A stretch of 64,000 bases of DNA, from NCBI RefSeq assembly GCF_000156195.1, contig NZ_GG688332.1:54557-118556 (forward strand), read 5' to 3'. Positions 46,133 to 54,051 of this stretch are shown here, one piece after another. The DNA comes from Bacteroides finegoldii DSM 17565. Lineage in GTDB: Bacteria > Bacteroidota > Bacteroidia > Bacteroidales > Bacteroidaceae. The position numbers and the translations under genes were made by a program. Position 1 is the first letter of the stretch; every line of letters begins with the position of its first letter. The notes beneath the pieces were generated by a model. It made no database searches. It was not told the origin of the DNA and saw only the letters and a program-made list of their open reading frames with translations.

Positions 46133-47261
46133 TTAATACATTAATCCGAACAACCAAAATGGAATCTCGTTATTGAATCCAATTTCTATGTTGTCAAGAG
46201 CCAGATATCCGTTCTCCACTCCTGCTAATTGTTTTTGAATTTTGTTTTTACCGCCAATCTCGAAATTGTATGTCTCATTCAGTGTGAAATCTATTTGAGA
46301 GGAATAGGTAACTTTATGTTTTACGGCTGTTTGATTGAAGAAGAATGTTTCGCGGACATTTCCTATGTCTGTTTTTTCTCCTCCCAGTGCGTATGCATAG
46401 TTTGTATTACCTAAATAAATCTTTTCCGGTTTTGTCAGTTGTTTGATGCCGGAAGCTTCTTTGTCGAGCAGCAAGAGGGCTTGGGCCTTTTGGAGATAGG
46501 ATAGATAATTCAACAGACTGATGCGACTGACTTCTATTTCTTTGCTGAGCATTGATATATTGGGAATATATGGCACAAGTCCTGCGAGGATGGAAAATAG
46601 CTTTTTTATTTTACCAATGGAATAATAATCTATTTTTTCAGTAGAAGGTAAGTCTACATCTAGAATTGTATTCAAGATGGCTAATAACCTCTCGTGGTAC
46701 AATATTTTATCTTCTTTATAAAAAGGGAAATAACCGTAAGTTAAGTATTCGTTGAATGCTACAAGCGGTTTCAACTGTTTGCTTACGTTCATGGCCAGTT
46801 CTATATGCTTGGTCAATATATCGGAAAGCGGGAGCACTTCCATTTTATATCCATATTCAAATTGCAGGAACTCACGGAAAGAAAGTCCGTGCAAATGATA
46901 GGTAACGGCTCTTCTTGAAAGATCGGCTTCACCTTTATGTATTTCGAGCAAAGAAGAGCCGGTTATGCACTTCGTCCAAAAACAAAGCTTTCCCTCCCAT
47001 TTTCTGAAACTCATCCGCCAACTCAAATAGAGAGTGGGTAGTAAACCAAATATTGTCCAATGAAACATAAAGTGTATCATTGTCATAACCAGGGTAATGC
47101 TCTTTTATATATTGAAGCATGAGGGTTGTCTTCCCCGTTCCACGAGCGCCTGTTATGGCTATTAACCGGTTGTTTCAACGAATCTCATGATACAGATATC
47201 TTACGAAGTCTAAGGAGACCCGTTCTCTTAGTTGATAGAATGTGGCAAATAGTTGTTTCAT
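46133..47261 (-). pseudogene. AAA-type ATPase (DUF4143 family), broken by nonsense codon and deletion
   Basis: Reading from ATG 47261 gives MKQLFATFYQLRERVS and so on to a TGA where homologues usually have Trp (just before NNRLIAITGARGTGKTT, the P-loop). The same frame resumes through the P-loop and Walker B (ALFLDEVH), then runs into a stop. The rest continues in another frame from TGSSLLEIHKGEADLSRR to 46133 (C-terminal DUF4143 part, ending FWLFGLMY). About 25 residues normally found between DEVH and TGSS are missing, so an internal deletion shifted the frame. Two independent lesions show the gene is dead. Intact relatives are ATPases of unknown role with a C-terminal nuclease-like domain. 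Confidence 0.85.
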
Positions 47262-47290
47262 AAGAGTGGTTTATTAATTCCTCTATAAAA

Positions 47291-47355
47291 ATACAATTGT
47301 ATTCTCTAATAAACAAAAATAACCGGATTTTGTTTACCAGAGAATACAATTGTAT
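47291..47355 (-). terminator. Long hairpin after the CoA-transferase gene, with double ATACAATTGTAT palindrome
   Basis: Arms 47291-47314 and 47332-47355 match at 22 of 24 positions with a 17-base loop. On the minus strand the stem is followed by TTTTTAT, fitting an intrinsic terminator 38 bases after the gene end. Each arm contains the 12-base palindrome ATACAATTGTAT, so it could also be an operator for the broken ATPase gene downstream. Confidence 0.65.
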
Positions 47356-47392
47356 CTATTTGACCTGGAATACTGTAAATTCTATATTCTAT

Positions 47393-48892
47393 TTATTTTG
47401 CGTATTCAGCCCAGTTCGTATTCTTCATATCACCGCTCTTAGCCAGTTCCGCGTGCATTCCGAGTGCAGCTTGGATGGCGTGTGGAGTCTGGGCTTTGCC
47501 GCCGGCCAGTTTGAGATAATCCCAAAGCAACTGTTTGTAGTCGGGATGCGCACAATTCTCGATGATAGCCTGCGCACGTTCTTTCGGACTCTTGCCACGA
47601 AGGTCGGCAACACCCTGTTCGGTGATGATGATATTTACAGAATGCTCGCTGTGGTCGAGGTGAGACACCATCGGAACGATAGCGCTGATCTTACCTTCCT
47701 TAGCCACAGACGGACAAGTGAAGATAGAGATATAAGCGTTGCGGGTGAAGTCGCCCGAGCCGCCGATACCGTTCATCATCTTCGTGCCACCGATGTGGGT
47801 AGAGTTCACGTTACCGTAAATATCCGCCTCGATAGCCGTATTGATGGAAATTACACCGAGACGGCGAACCACTTCGGGGCTGTTTGATATTTCCGACGGA
47901 CGGAGCACCAGCTTGTCGCGGAAGAAATCCATATCGTTGTAAATACCTTCAAGGCAGTCGTTGGTGACAGTCAGTGAGCAGGCACTGCCGAACTTGATAC
48001 GTCCTTCGCGGATCAGACCTATCACGGAGTTCTGAATCACTTCAGTGTACATTTCGAAAGGGGGAATTGTTTTGTCGCGTCCCAATGCACCGAGTACGGC
48101 GTTAGCGATGTTTCCCACGCCCGACTGCAACGGAAGGAATGTAGCCGGAATGATACCGCGTTTCATATCCGCGGCAAGGAAGTCGGCCACGTTCTGCCCG
48201 ATTTTGTCGGTCAGCGGATCGGCAGCGGCGAAAGAACGGGCTTCGTCCGGCCAATTGGTTTCCACCACACCGACAATTTTTTTCGGATCTACCTGCACGT
48301 ACGGCAGTCCGATGCGGTCACTCGGCTTGTAGATCGGAATCTCGCGACGATAAGGAGGATCCAGAGGTTCGTATACGTCGTGCAGTCCCATGCCGGATTT
48401 ACTGTGCGCACTGTTCAGCTCGATAATAATCTGGTCTGCCAGGCGGCAGATGGTTGGGGCGATACCGCCGGCGGCAGTCAGGTAGATTTTTCCGTCCGGA
48501 GTCACCTCGCAAGCTTCGATGATGGCAACGTTCACTTTGCCCATGAATCCGTAGCGCACCTCCTGCGCCATCTGTGAAAGATGTATGTCGTTGTAGGCAA
48601 TTTCTCCGTTGTTCACAGCTTTGCGGAAATCGGCGTTGGTAGTGTAAGGAGCGCGGTAACGGATGGCTTTGGCACGTGATAGTATGCCGTCACAAGATTC
48701 TCCGGTAGATGCACCTGTAAAAATTCCTACTTGAAACGGGTTTCCTTTCGCGTGTTCCGCTTCAGCGATTTTTGCGAGTTCGGCTGTGACAGCCTTGGCT
48801 GTTCCGGCGGGAGTAAATCCGCTAAGGCCGATGTTGTAGCCATGTTTGATCAGGCTTGCAGCTTCCGCTGCCGAGATACGATTTAGTGGCAT
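47393..48892 (-). CDS. Acetyl-CoA hydrolase/transferase (succinyl- or propionyl-CoA:acetate CoA-transferase type)
   Basis: 499 residues, normal for Cat1/AarC-type class I CoA-transferases. N-terminal SGFTPAGTAKAV is the first CoA-transferase motif. The catalytic Glu that forms the CoA thioester is probably Glu284 in EMYTEVIQ, preceded by the LPLQSGVGNIANAV glycine loop. The IGGSGDFTRNAY and ITEQGVADLRG motifs are in the C-terminal half. In Bacteroides such enzymes move CoA between acyl-CoAs and acetate or propionate in fermentation; the exact pair is not readable. The hypothetical membrane gene lies 54 bases upstream, in the same direction. Confidence 0.92.
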   Translation of the reverse strand: MPLNRISAAEAASLIKHGYNIGLSGFTPAGTAKAVTAELAKIAEAEHAKGNPFQVGIFTGASTGESCDGILSRAKAIRYRAPYTTNADFRKAVNNGEIAYNDIHLSQMAQEVRYGFMGKVNVAIIEACEVTPDGKIYLTAAGGIAPTICRLADQIIIELNSAHSKSGMGLHDVYEPLDPPYRREIPIYKPSDRIGLPYVQVDPKKIVGVVETNWPDEARSFAAADPLTDKIGQNVADFLAADMKRGIIPATFLPLQSGVGNIANAVLGALGRDKTIPPFEMYTEVIQNSVIGLIREGRIKFGSACSLTVTNDCLEGIYNDMDFFRDKLVLRPSEISNSPEVVRRLGVISINTAIEADIYGNVNSTHIGGTKMMNGIGGSGDFTRNAYISIFTCPSVAKEGKISAIVPMVSHLDHSEHSVNIIITEQGVADLRGKSPKERAQAIIENCAHPDYKQLLWDYLKLAGGKAQTPHAIQAALGMHAELAKSGDMKNTNWAEYAK

Positions 48893-48946
48893 AAATAGTA
48901 CAATTTCGTGTTAAAATACAGTTGATATTTTAGGGTTAATTATCGC

Positions 48947-49321
48947 TTAATATTTTCGTTGAAGAATCTCTCCCCAGATAATGGCGCGTCGGGCTTCTTC
49001 CGCCGAGCGGATTGTGAAATCCTGTTCGTTGCCGGGCGACGACTCGTCGGGAGCGTTGTATTGGGAGTTTTGCCGGATATTGCGTTTGTCCTGTGCGGCG
49101 CTGTTCGCTATGGAGGCGGCTACGGATACTTCTTCCCGTTTCTTTTTCCGTTTGGGGTTACTCCACGCTTCGGGCATAGGAACTGCGTCCGGTTTTATTT
49201 CGTCGGACGATGGCATAGGGGAAACGGGGCGTTTGCCGGGCTTTTTATTCTTATTCACCTCTTTAAATATTCCCACAAGAATGACGCCTGCTATCAAGAG
49301 AAATTTTAAGAAATCTTCCAT
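48947..49321 (-). CDS. Hypothetical membrane-anchored protein
   Basis: 124 residues. One N-terminal hydrophobic helix (FLKFLLIAGVILVGIF, about 4-19) is followed by a low-complexity, basic and proline-rich stretch (KKPGKRPVSPMPSSDEIKP), a second basic patch (NPKRKKKREE, about 55-64) and a polar tail ending TIRSAEEARRAIIWGEILQRKY, which looks conserved-type and helical. No family recognised. It precedes the CoA-transferase gene by 54 bases and may share its transcript. A hairpin with T-tract lies 75 bases upstream. Confidence 0.65.
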   Translation of the reverse strand: MEDFLKFLLIAGVILVGIFKEVNKNKKPGKRPVSPMPSSDEIKPDAVPMPEAWSNPKRKKKREEVSVAASIANSAAQDKRNIRQNSQYNAPDESSPGNEQDFTIRSAEEARRAIIWGEILQRKY

Positions 49322-49393
49322 TGTGCTTCACTGCTATTTAGTTATCTGCCAAAGTTACGTATTAAATCTGATTCAGGATAACTTTTCAGTATG

Positions 49394-49430
49394 AAAAAAG
49401 GGCAGCTTCACAGCTCCCCTTAATTTTTTT
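49394..49430. other. Short hairpin with T-tracts on both sides between divergent genes
   Basis: Arms 49400-49407 and 49412-49419 pair with one mismatch around a 4-base loop. On the minus strand the stem is followed by T6; on the plus strand by TTAAT7. Just right of it (49447-49485, plus) is a 13-codon frame, ATG to TGA, reading MKKSNVSFIAQM. It could be an attenuator in the leader of the minus-strand gene or the end of a small RNA. Confidence 0.35.
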
Positions 49431-49594
49431 AACCTAAACCTTAACTATGAAAAAATCTAATGTTTCTTTCATTGCACAAATGTGAAAAATAAAATTAAAA
49501 TTGCCAAGAATACTGCCGGAAAATGTTTATTCCCTTAACATTAATTACAGGTTATGTGACTTAATCGCAAGTTTTGGTGTTATTTTCGCGCTAA

Positions 49595-49628
49595 TTTGTA
49601 TCTTATTAAAAGCGAAGCCGTATCTTTG
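49595..49628 (+). promoter_or_regulatory. Promoter of miaB
   Basis: TTTG (49595-49598) and TATCTTTG (49621-49628) match the Bacteroides -33 and -7 boxes with a 22-base spacer, 29 bases before the ATG at 49657. This also argues against the longer frame that begins at 49501. Confidence 0.65.
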
Positions 49629-49656
49629 CAGCCGAATTTTTAATTTAGATTTGAGT

Positions 49657-51024
49657 ATGAACGAATTAACGGGAGCGGACTTTAAATCCGCAACTGCTGA
49701 TGACAGCAAAAAGCTGTTTATCGAGACTTACGGCTGCCAGATGAATGTGGCCGACAGCGAGGTGATTGCCTCAGTGATGCAAATGGCGGGTTACTCTGTG
49801 GCGGAAACGCTTGAGGAGGCCGATGCCGTGTTTATGAACACTTGTTCTATCCGTGACAATGCGGAGCAGAAAATCCTGAACCGTCTGGAGTTCTTCCATT
49901 CGTTGAAGAAAAAGAAAAAACACTTGATTGTGGGCGTACTGGGATGTATGGCCGAGCGGGTGAAGGACGATCTGATAACGAATCATCACGTAGACCTCGT
50001 GGTGGGGCCGGATGCATACCTGACATTGCCCGATCTGATTGCCGCTGTAGAAGCCGGAGAGAAGGCGATCAATGTGGAACTTTCCACTACCGAAACTTAT
50101 CGGGATGTGATTCCGTCGCGTATCTGCGGCAACCATATTTCCGGATTCGTGTCCATCATGCGCGGTTGCAACAACTTCTGTACCTACTGTATCGTGCCCT
50201 ATACTCGCGGGCGCGAGCGTAGCCGTGATGTAGAGAGTATCCTGAACGAAGTGGCTGACCTGGTGGCGAAAGGTTATAAGGAGGTGACATTGCTGGGACA
50301 GAACGTCAACTCCTACCGTTTTGAGAAACCGACGGGCGAGACAGTCACTTTCCCGATGTTGCTGCGTACTGTGGCGGAGGCGGCTCCGGGTGTACGTATC
50401 CGTTTCACGACCTCCCATCCGAAGGATATGAGCGATGAAACGCTTGAAGTGATCGCGCAGGTTCCCAATGTGTGCAAGCATATCCACTTGCCCGTGCAGA
50501 GCGGTAGTTCCCGCATTCTGAAGCTGATGAACCGCAAGTATACCCGCGAATGGTATCTGGACCGGGTGGCGGCTATCAAACGTATCATCCCCGACTGCGG
50601 ACTGACAACGGATATCTTCTCCGGTTTTCATTCCGAGACGGAGGAAGATCACGCCATGTCGCTCTCTTTGATGGAAGAGTGCGGATACGATGCGGCTTTC
50701 ATGTTCAAATATTCCGAACGTCCGGGAACGTATGCCTCGAAACATCTTGAAGACAATGTGCCCGAAGAGGTGAAAGTGCGTCGCCTCAACGAGATTATCG
50801 CCTTGCAGAACCGTCTGTCCGCCGAGTCCAACCAGCGTTGTATCGGAAAGACGTACGAAGTCCTCGTGGAAGGAGTCTCCAAGCGCTCGCGTGACCAGCT
50901 GTTCGGCCGTACGGAACAGAACCGTGTCGTAGTGTTCGATCGGGGCACACATCGTGTCGGCGACTTCGTGAACGTACGTATCACGGAAGCTAGTTCGGCT
51001 ACGCTGAAAGGCGAAGAAATCTGA
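49657..51024 (+). CDS. miaB: tRNA-2-methylthio-N6-dimethylallyladenosine synthase
   Basis: 455 residues from the ATG at 49657. MiaB adds the 2-methylthio group to i6A37 of tRNAs that read U-starting codons, using two 4Fe-4S clusters. The N-terminal UPF0004 domain ligands are Cys27 (TYGCQMN), Cys63 (NTCSIRD) and Cys97 (LGCMAER). The radical SAM motif is Cys171/175/178 (GCNNFCTYC). The C-terminal TRAM domain covers the last ~65 residues. An in-frame extension back to 49501 includes the promoter and is unlikely to be translated. It is a single gene; the repeat-type hairpin and a decayed region follow. Confidence 0.97.
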   Translation: MNELTGADFKSATADDSKKLFIETYGCQMNVADSEVIASVMQMAGYSVAETLEEADAVFMNTCSIRDNAEQKILNRLEFFHSLKKKKKHLIVGVLGCMAERVKDDLITNHHVDLVVGPDAYLTLPDLIAAVEAGEKAINVELSTTETYRDVIPSRICGNHISGFVSIMRGCNNFCTYCIVPYTRGRERSRDVESILNEVADLVAKGYKEVTLLGQNVNSYRFEKPTGETVTFPMLLRTVAEAAPGVRIRFTTSHPKDMSDETLEVIAQVPNVCKHIHLPVQSGSSRILKLMNRKYTREWYLDRVAAIKRIIPDCGLTTDIFSGFHSETEEDHAMSLSLMEECGYDAAFMFKYSERPGTYASKHLEDNVPEEVKVRRLNEIIALQNRLSAESNQRCIGKTYEVLVEGVSKRSRDQLFGRTEQNRVVVFDRGTHRVGDFVNVRITEASSATLKGEEI

Positions 51025-51025
51025 T

Positions 51026-51101
51026 TTTTCACTACAGAGGACACAGAGGACACGGAGGTTTAAAAAAAAGGAAAAAACCTCTGTGCCCTCTGTGGTGAAA
51101 A
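51026..51101. repeat. ACAGAGG-rich palindromic intergenic repeat
   Basis: The left side (51026-51062) has three near-tandem copies of a 9-base ACAGAGGAC-type unit; the right side (51075-51101) has two on the opposite strand, so the arms fold into a long hairpin with an A-rich loop. It lies directly after the miaB stop and is of the dispersed, mobile-looking palindromic kind. It may also end miaB transcription. Confidence 0.6.
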
Positions 51102-51113
51102 CTGTGGTGAAAC

Positions 51114-51323
51114 TTACATCATCATGTTTTTCCTGATCGAGAATTTTACGATAGCCATCGTGTGAATGCATTTCAGAGGCAGGTCCATGGGGTCGTGATG
51201 CGGGTTGTAGCTGACGAGTCGGATACAACCCTCTTTCTCTGATTTGCTGACGTACTTCACGGTCAGATATTGGTCTCCATCCAAATCGAAAGAGACGATA
51301 TACATCTCTCCGTATATCACTTC
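51114..51323 (-). pseudogene. C-terminal fragment of an S24/LexA-type repressor
   Basis: About 68 residues on the minus strand. YGEMYIVSFDLDGDQYLTVK, followed by IRLVSYNPHH and MAIVKFSIRKN, reads like the end of an S24 peptidase-type transcriptional regulator (HTH-S24 prophage or element repressors); the Lys in LTVKYV would be the catalytic one. The DNA-binding N-terminus and the serine region are absent: sequence to the right of about 51325 belongs to an RHS fragment on the other strand. Only a GTG could start it. It is a truncated relic. Confidence 0.65.
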
Positions 51324-51324
51324 T

Positions 51325-51735
51325 GTTGTGGATGTGGCGAAAGTGGCAGCAGGATTGTGTGATACCGTGGGGCTTGGCGGTTCGGGATATAGTGTGACGG
51401 GTCTCTCTTTGGTGTCTCCGACATTGTTGGCAATTAATTATTATGATGATTATTCCTTTCTTGATACATCACTCTTTTCTGCCCACAAGGTTTTCCTGTT
51501 AGGCGACTCTTGTGTTTCAGGGTTTTCACCTATTTCCTCCTGTATTCCCCGTGGTTTGCCCACAGGAGCGGTGTATATGTGTTTGTATGGGGATAGTGCT
51601 GTGTCTATTAATTGTTCTGTGAGCTATTATGATTCCTTGGAGCGTATTGTACAGACTAAATCGCTCAATCATCGGGGAGGTTATGATATGTCGTATCTTT
51701 CTTGCAATCTTTCGGGTGAACTGTTAGCGGATTGA
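51325..51735 (+). pseudogene. Internal fragment of an RHS-repeat protein
   Basis: An open plus-strand frame (open from 51244, resembling RHS protein from about 51325) contains INYYDDYSFL, IPRGLPTGAVYM, VSYYDSLERIVQTKSLNHRG and a GGYDMSYLSCNLSGE stretch. These correspond to the region ahead of the repeat core in large Bacteroides RHS proteins. It ends at TGA 51733-51735. The following part of the protein continues in another frame and several hundred residues further along, so the middle of the gene has been deleted. No start or signal peptide. Confidence 0.65.
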
Positions 51736-52703
51736 TCTATGAAAACGGTGTCGCTGCATGGTTGCTGACCGAGTCCGGTTATATCACTTTGGCTGATGAT
51801 AAGTACCATTACTATCTGAAAGATCATCAGGGCAATAATCGTGTAGTTGTTGATGAAACCGGCAATGTAGAAGAGGTGAATGATTATTATCCTTTCGGTG
51901 GCCTGATGTCTTCTTCTTCGAATTCAGTTCAACCTTATAAGTATAATGGTAAGGAGCTTGATAGAAAAGGTGGTTTGGATTGGTATGATTATGGTGCGAG
52001 ACATTATGATGCGGCGGTAGGTAGATGGCATGCGGTGGATCCGTCAAGTGAGAAGTATTATGGCTGGAGTCCGTATACATATTGCAAGAATAGTCCTGTG
52101 TTGAGGATTGATTTGGATGGAAAGGATGATTATGTAGTGACCAAATCAGGAAGATTATTCAATGAAACCCCAAAGAATATGAGGAATAGAAGTTCTACGG
52201 ATAACCTTGCTTCCTTTGGCGACCGTTCGAAGTCGATTAAAGTAAAAGCGGGACTTCTTGGGAATATGTATAATTCACAAAAAGGAAATGCGTACATAAA
52301 AGCTTATGGAAGTACACAAGATTTGGAAACAGCTGCTGCAGTATTTAAATTTGCTGCTGACAATACCTCGGTAGAGTGGAAATTAGATGTATATGATGAT
52401 AACAGTATTAAAACAGCAGTAGTAACAGATAAGAGTGAATATTCTGTGAATGGGACCTATGCTCAAAAGCAACTTCAGATAGAAGGTGAGAGAATAATAG
52501 ATATTCATTCCCATTTATCGGGAGGTACCAAAGGAGGAGCCGGGAATGATTTTAATCTGGCCAAACCTAAACGTAAAAATGCTGTTTACATTAGAGATAG
52601 TGGAAAGGAGGGAATGCTATATGAGTATAATAACAAAAAGTCGCAGATAAAATCTATACCTATATTTTCAAAAGAAGACCTATTACAATATATACGAAAA
52701 TAG
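51732..52703 (+). CDS. Orphan RHS core with JAB-like toxin tip (5'-truncated)
   Basis: 323 codons from a TTG; no ribosome site is evident and the true N-terminus is missing. The first ~130 residues are the RHS-associated core (KYHYYLKDHQGNNRVV, NDYYPFGGL, PYKYNGKELDRKGGLDWYDY, GARHYDAAVGRW and SPYTYCKNSPVLRIDLDG). The variable C-terminal tip (about 133-323) contains IDIHSHLSGG and GAGNDFNLAK, like the metal-binding core of JAB-like toxin domains. Compared with the usual HSHP and SGND patterns, Pro is Leu and the Ser position is Ala, so activity is doubtful. It looks like a displaced RHS tip left by recombination. A lipoprotein gene follows after 7 bases and may be its immunity gene. Confidence 0.7.
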   Translation: MIYENGVAAWLLTESGYITLADDKYHYYLKDHQGNNRVVVDETGNVEEVNDYYPFGGLMSSSSNSVQPYKYNGKELDRKGGLDWYDYGARHYDAAVGRWHAVDPSSEKYYGWSPYTYCKNSPVLRIDLDGKDDYVVTKSGRLFNETPKNMRNRSSTDNLASFGDRSKSIKVKAGLLGNMYNSQKGNAYIKAYGSTQDLETAAAVFKFAADNTSVEWKLDVYDDNSIKTAVVTDKSEYSVNGTYAQKQLQIEGERIIDIHSHLSGGTKGGAGNDFNLAKPKRKNAVYIRDSGKEGMLYEYNNKKSQIKSIPIFSKEDLLQYIRK

Positions 52704-52710
52704 TAAACAT

Positions 52711-53184
52711 ATGAGAAAACTTATCAGAATTATTATGGTAGTGATATTTTGGGGATGTATGTCCCCCTCTTCTACTCTTCCTGAGATACATCAACGTGTT
52801 GCCGATCAAGTAAAGATCTTGATAGACAAGGGACATTTGTCTGCCCCTTACATAGAGATTTACGAATCATTCTCTAATGATTCTAATGTTTTCTATTATA
52901 TTAGCAATTCGGATTCCCCAGGTTCAGAGAATGCGGAGTTGCCTTCAAGAGTTCTTGAGTATAAAGGTCGATATTTCTGTTTTATTGAGTTGGATGAACC
53001 GGAAATGACACGAACAGAATTGTTTGAAAAGGGAATCGTTTCTGATTCTAATTTTCAGGAAAATGAATATTTGGGTGATAGCTCAATATATTGGATGCTT
53101 GCTCTTCGGCAACATGAAAATGTACAAACTTTAATAAAGCAGAAACCGCAATATTACTATCCTACAGAATATCCGGAGCTTTGA
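52711..53184 (+). CDS. Small lipoprotein, possible immunity protein for the RHS tip
   Basis: 157 residues. The N-terminus RKLIRIIMVVIFWGC is a lipoprotein signal (lipid Cys near residue 16). The mature part is acidic with no recognised family; it has paired aromatic strands (NVFYYISNSDSPG, GRYFCFIELDEPE) and a C-terminal YYYPTEYPEL. It starts 7 bases after the RHS-tip stop, the usual place for an immunity gene. That role is inferred from position only. Confidence 0.55.
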   Translation: MRKLIRIIMVVIFWGCMSPSSTLPEIHQRVADQVKILIDKGHLSAPYIEIYESFSNDSNVFYYISNSDSPGSENAELPSRVLEYKGRYFCFIELDEPEMTRTELFEKGIVSDSNFQENEYLGDSSIYWMLALRQHENVQTLIKQKPQYYYPTEYPEL

Positions 53185-53226
53185 CCCTATTTTTCGGGTG
53201 ATTCCCCGCAAGGAAAATTTGCATTG

Positions 53227-53755
53227 ATGACATTGTTTCAGCATGATGTTATTATTCCCGATTCATTAACATTCTTGCTTCGTGAACGGGAGCTAAAAGT
53301 GAGCAGGCAGGATATTGAAAGATTCAGTGGAAAGATTAATATAAGGAATCTAACGGACTCCACTTTGATCTTGTCCGAAAGTCCGACGATGGGAAACATG
53401 TCTTATGCAGTAGTAAATGGAATTGATACATTGATCCTCATTTTAAGAGATTCGCTGCCGGTAAGAATTAGTCCTCACGATTTTCGATGTTTATAATTAT
53501 GATAGCGAATCTCCATATGATTTTCTTCGGAGATTCTCGGATAAAGAGGCTTGGATGAATATGTATCAGCTATTTGCAGATTCAACCTTTTGTTTTTTGA
53601 ATATAAATGGAAAACTGACAGGATTTAGAATACAACATGATGATAGATATTCAGGTATTATTTTGAAGTCAGATTCATTATCTAGAACGATCAATAACGA
53701 AAGTTTTTATGATAAAGAAGATAGGATACGTAGATTCTTTAAATGGGATCAGTAA
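53227..53755 (+). pseudogene. Frameshifted gene of unknown function
   Basis: Two frames join into one protein-like sequence: residues from ATG 53227 (MTLFQHDVIIPDSLTFLL) to about 53478 (PVRISPH), then, one base later, IFDVYNYDSESPYDFLRRFS to the stop at 53755 (FFKWDQ). A single extra base near 53479 explains the break. AAGGAAAA ten bases before the ATG is a fair ribosome site. No signal peptide, no recognised family; many Asp, Ser and Thr residues. Position after the RHS tip suggests a leftover immunity gene or another tip-associated gene. Confidence 0.55.
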
Positions 53756-53769
53756 TTAATAACGTGTCT

Positions 53770-53824
53770 TACCTTGATATAGTTGACTTAAATTTGTCTA
53801 ATCCATATCAGGGTAATTTTTTCT
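53770..53824 (+). terminator. Hairpin terminator after the frameshifted gene
   Basis: Arms 53770-53780 and 53805-53815 match at 10 of 11 positions, with a 24-base loop and T6 after the stem. Confidence 0.55.
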
Positions 53825-53883
53825 ATTAGCATGATTAGATACTCACTGGTATACTTCTTTCTCCCAACAGGCTGCTTTATCAT
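53788..53883 (-). pseudogene. Possible scrap of a transposase N-terminus
   Basis: A 31-codon minus-strand frame begins MIKQPVGRKKYTSEYLI, which resembles the basic start of IS3-type OrfA proteins (a GRRKYxxEF pattern). Nothing recognisable follows. It is weak evidence. Together with the neighbouring relics it suggests past insertions here. Confidence 0.25.
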
Positions 53884-54051
53884 TTTATCTCTCAAGATTT
53901 AGTAAAATCATGCAGGGTTTATATTTCTGATTTCTATTAAAAGTCCTTAACGAAAGCCCAATCCATCACATTTTATTTGTTTCTTTGCACCAAATTAGGG
54001 TATAGTGTTGCTTCTTGCATTGAGGCAGCACTTAATTTTGTTTTAGGATTA

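Noticed and set aside
49501..49656. N-terminal extension of miaB
   Set aside because: The in-frame extension includes the -33/-7 promoter boxes and lacks MiaB-like residues; the ATG at 49657 is the proper start.
49771..51228. A 485-codon frame antisense to miaB
   Set aside because: miaB has every catalytic motif on the plus strand. The antisense frame is His/Arg-rich with no domain and crosses the repeat after miaB.
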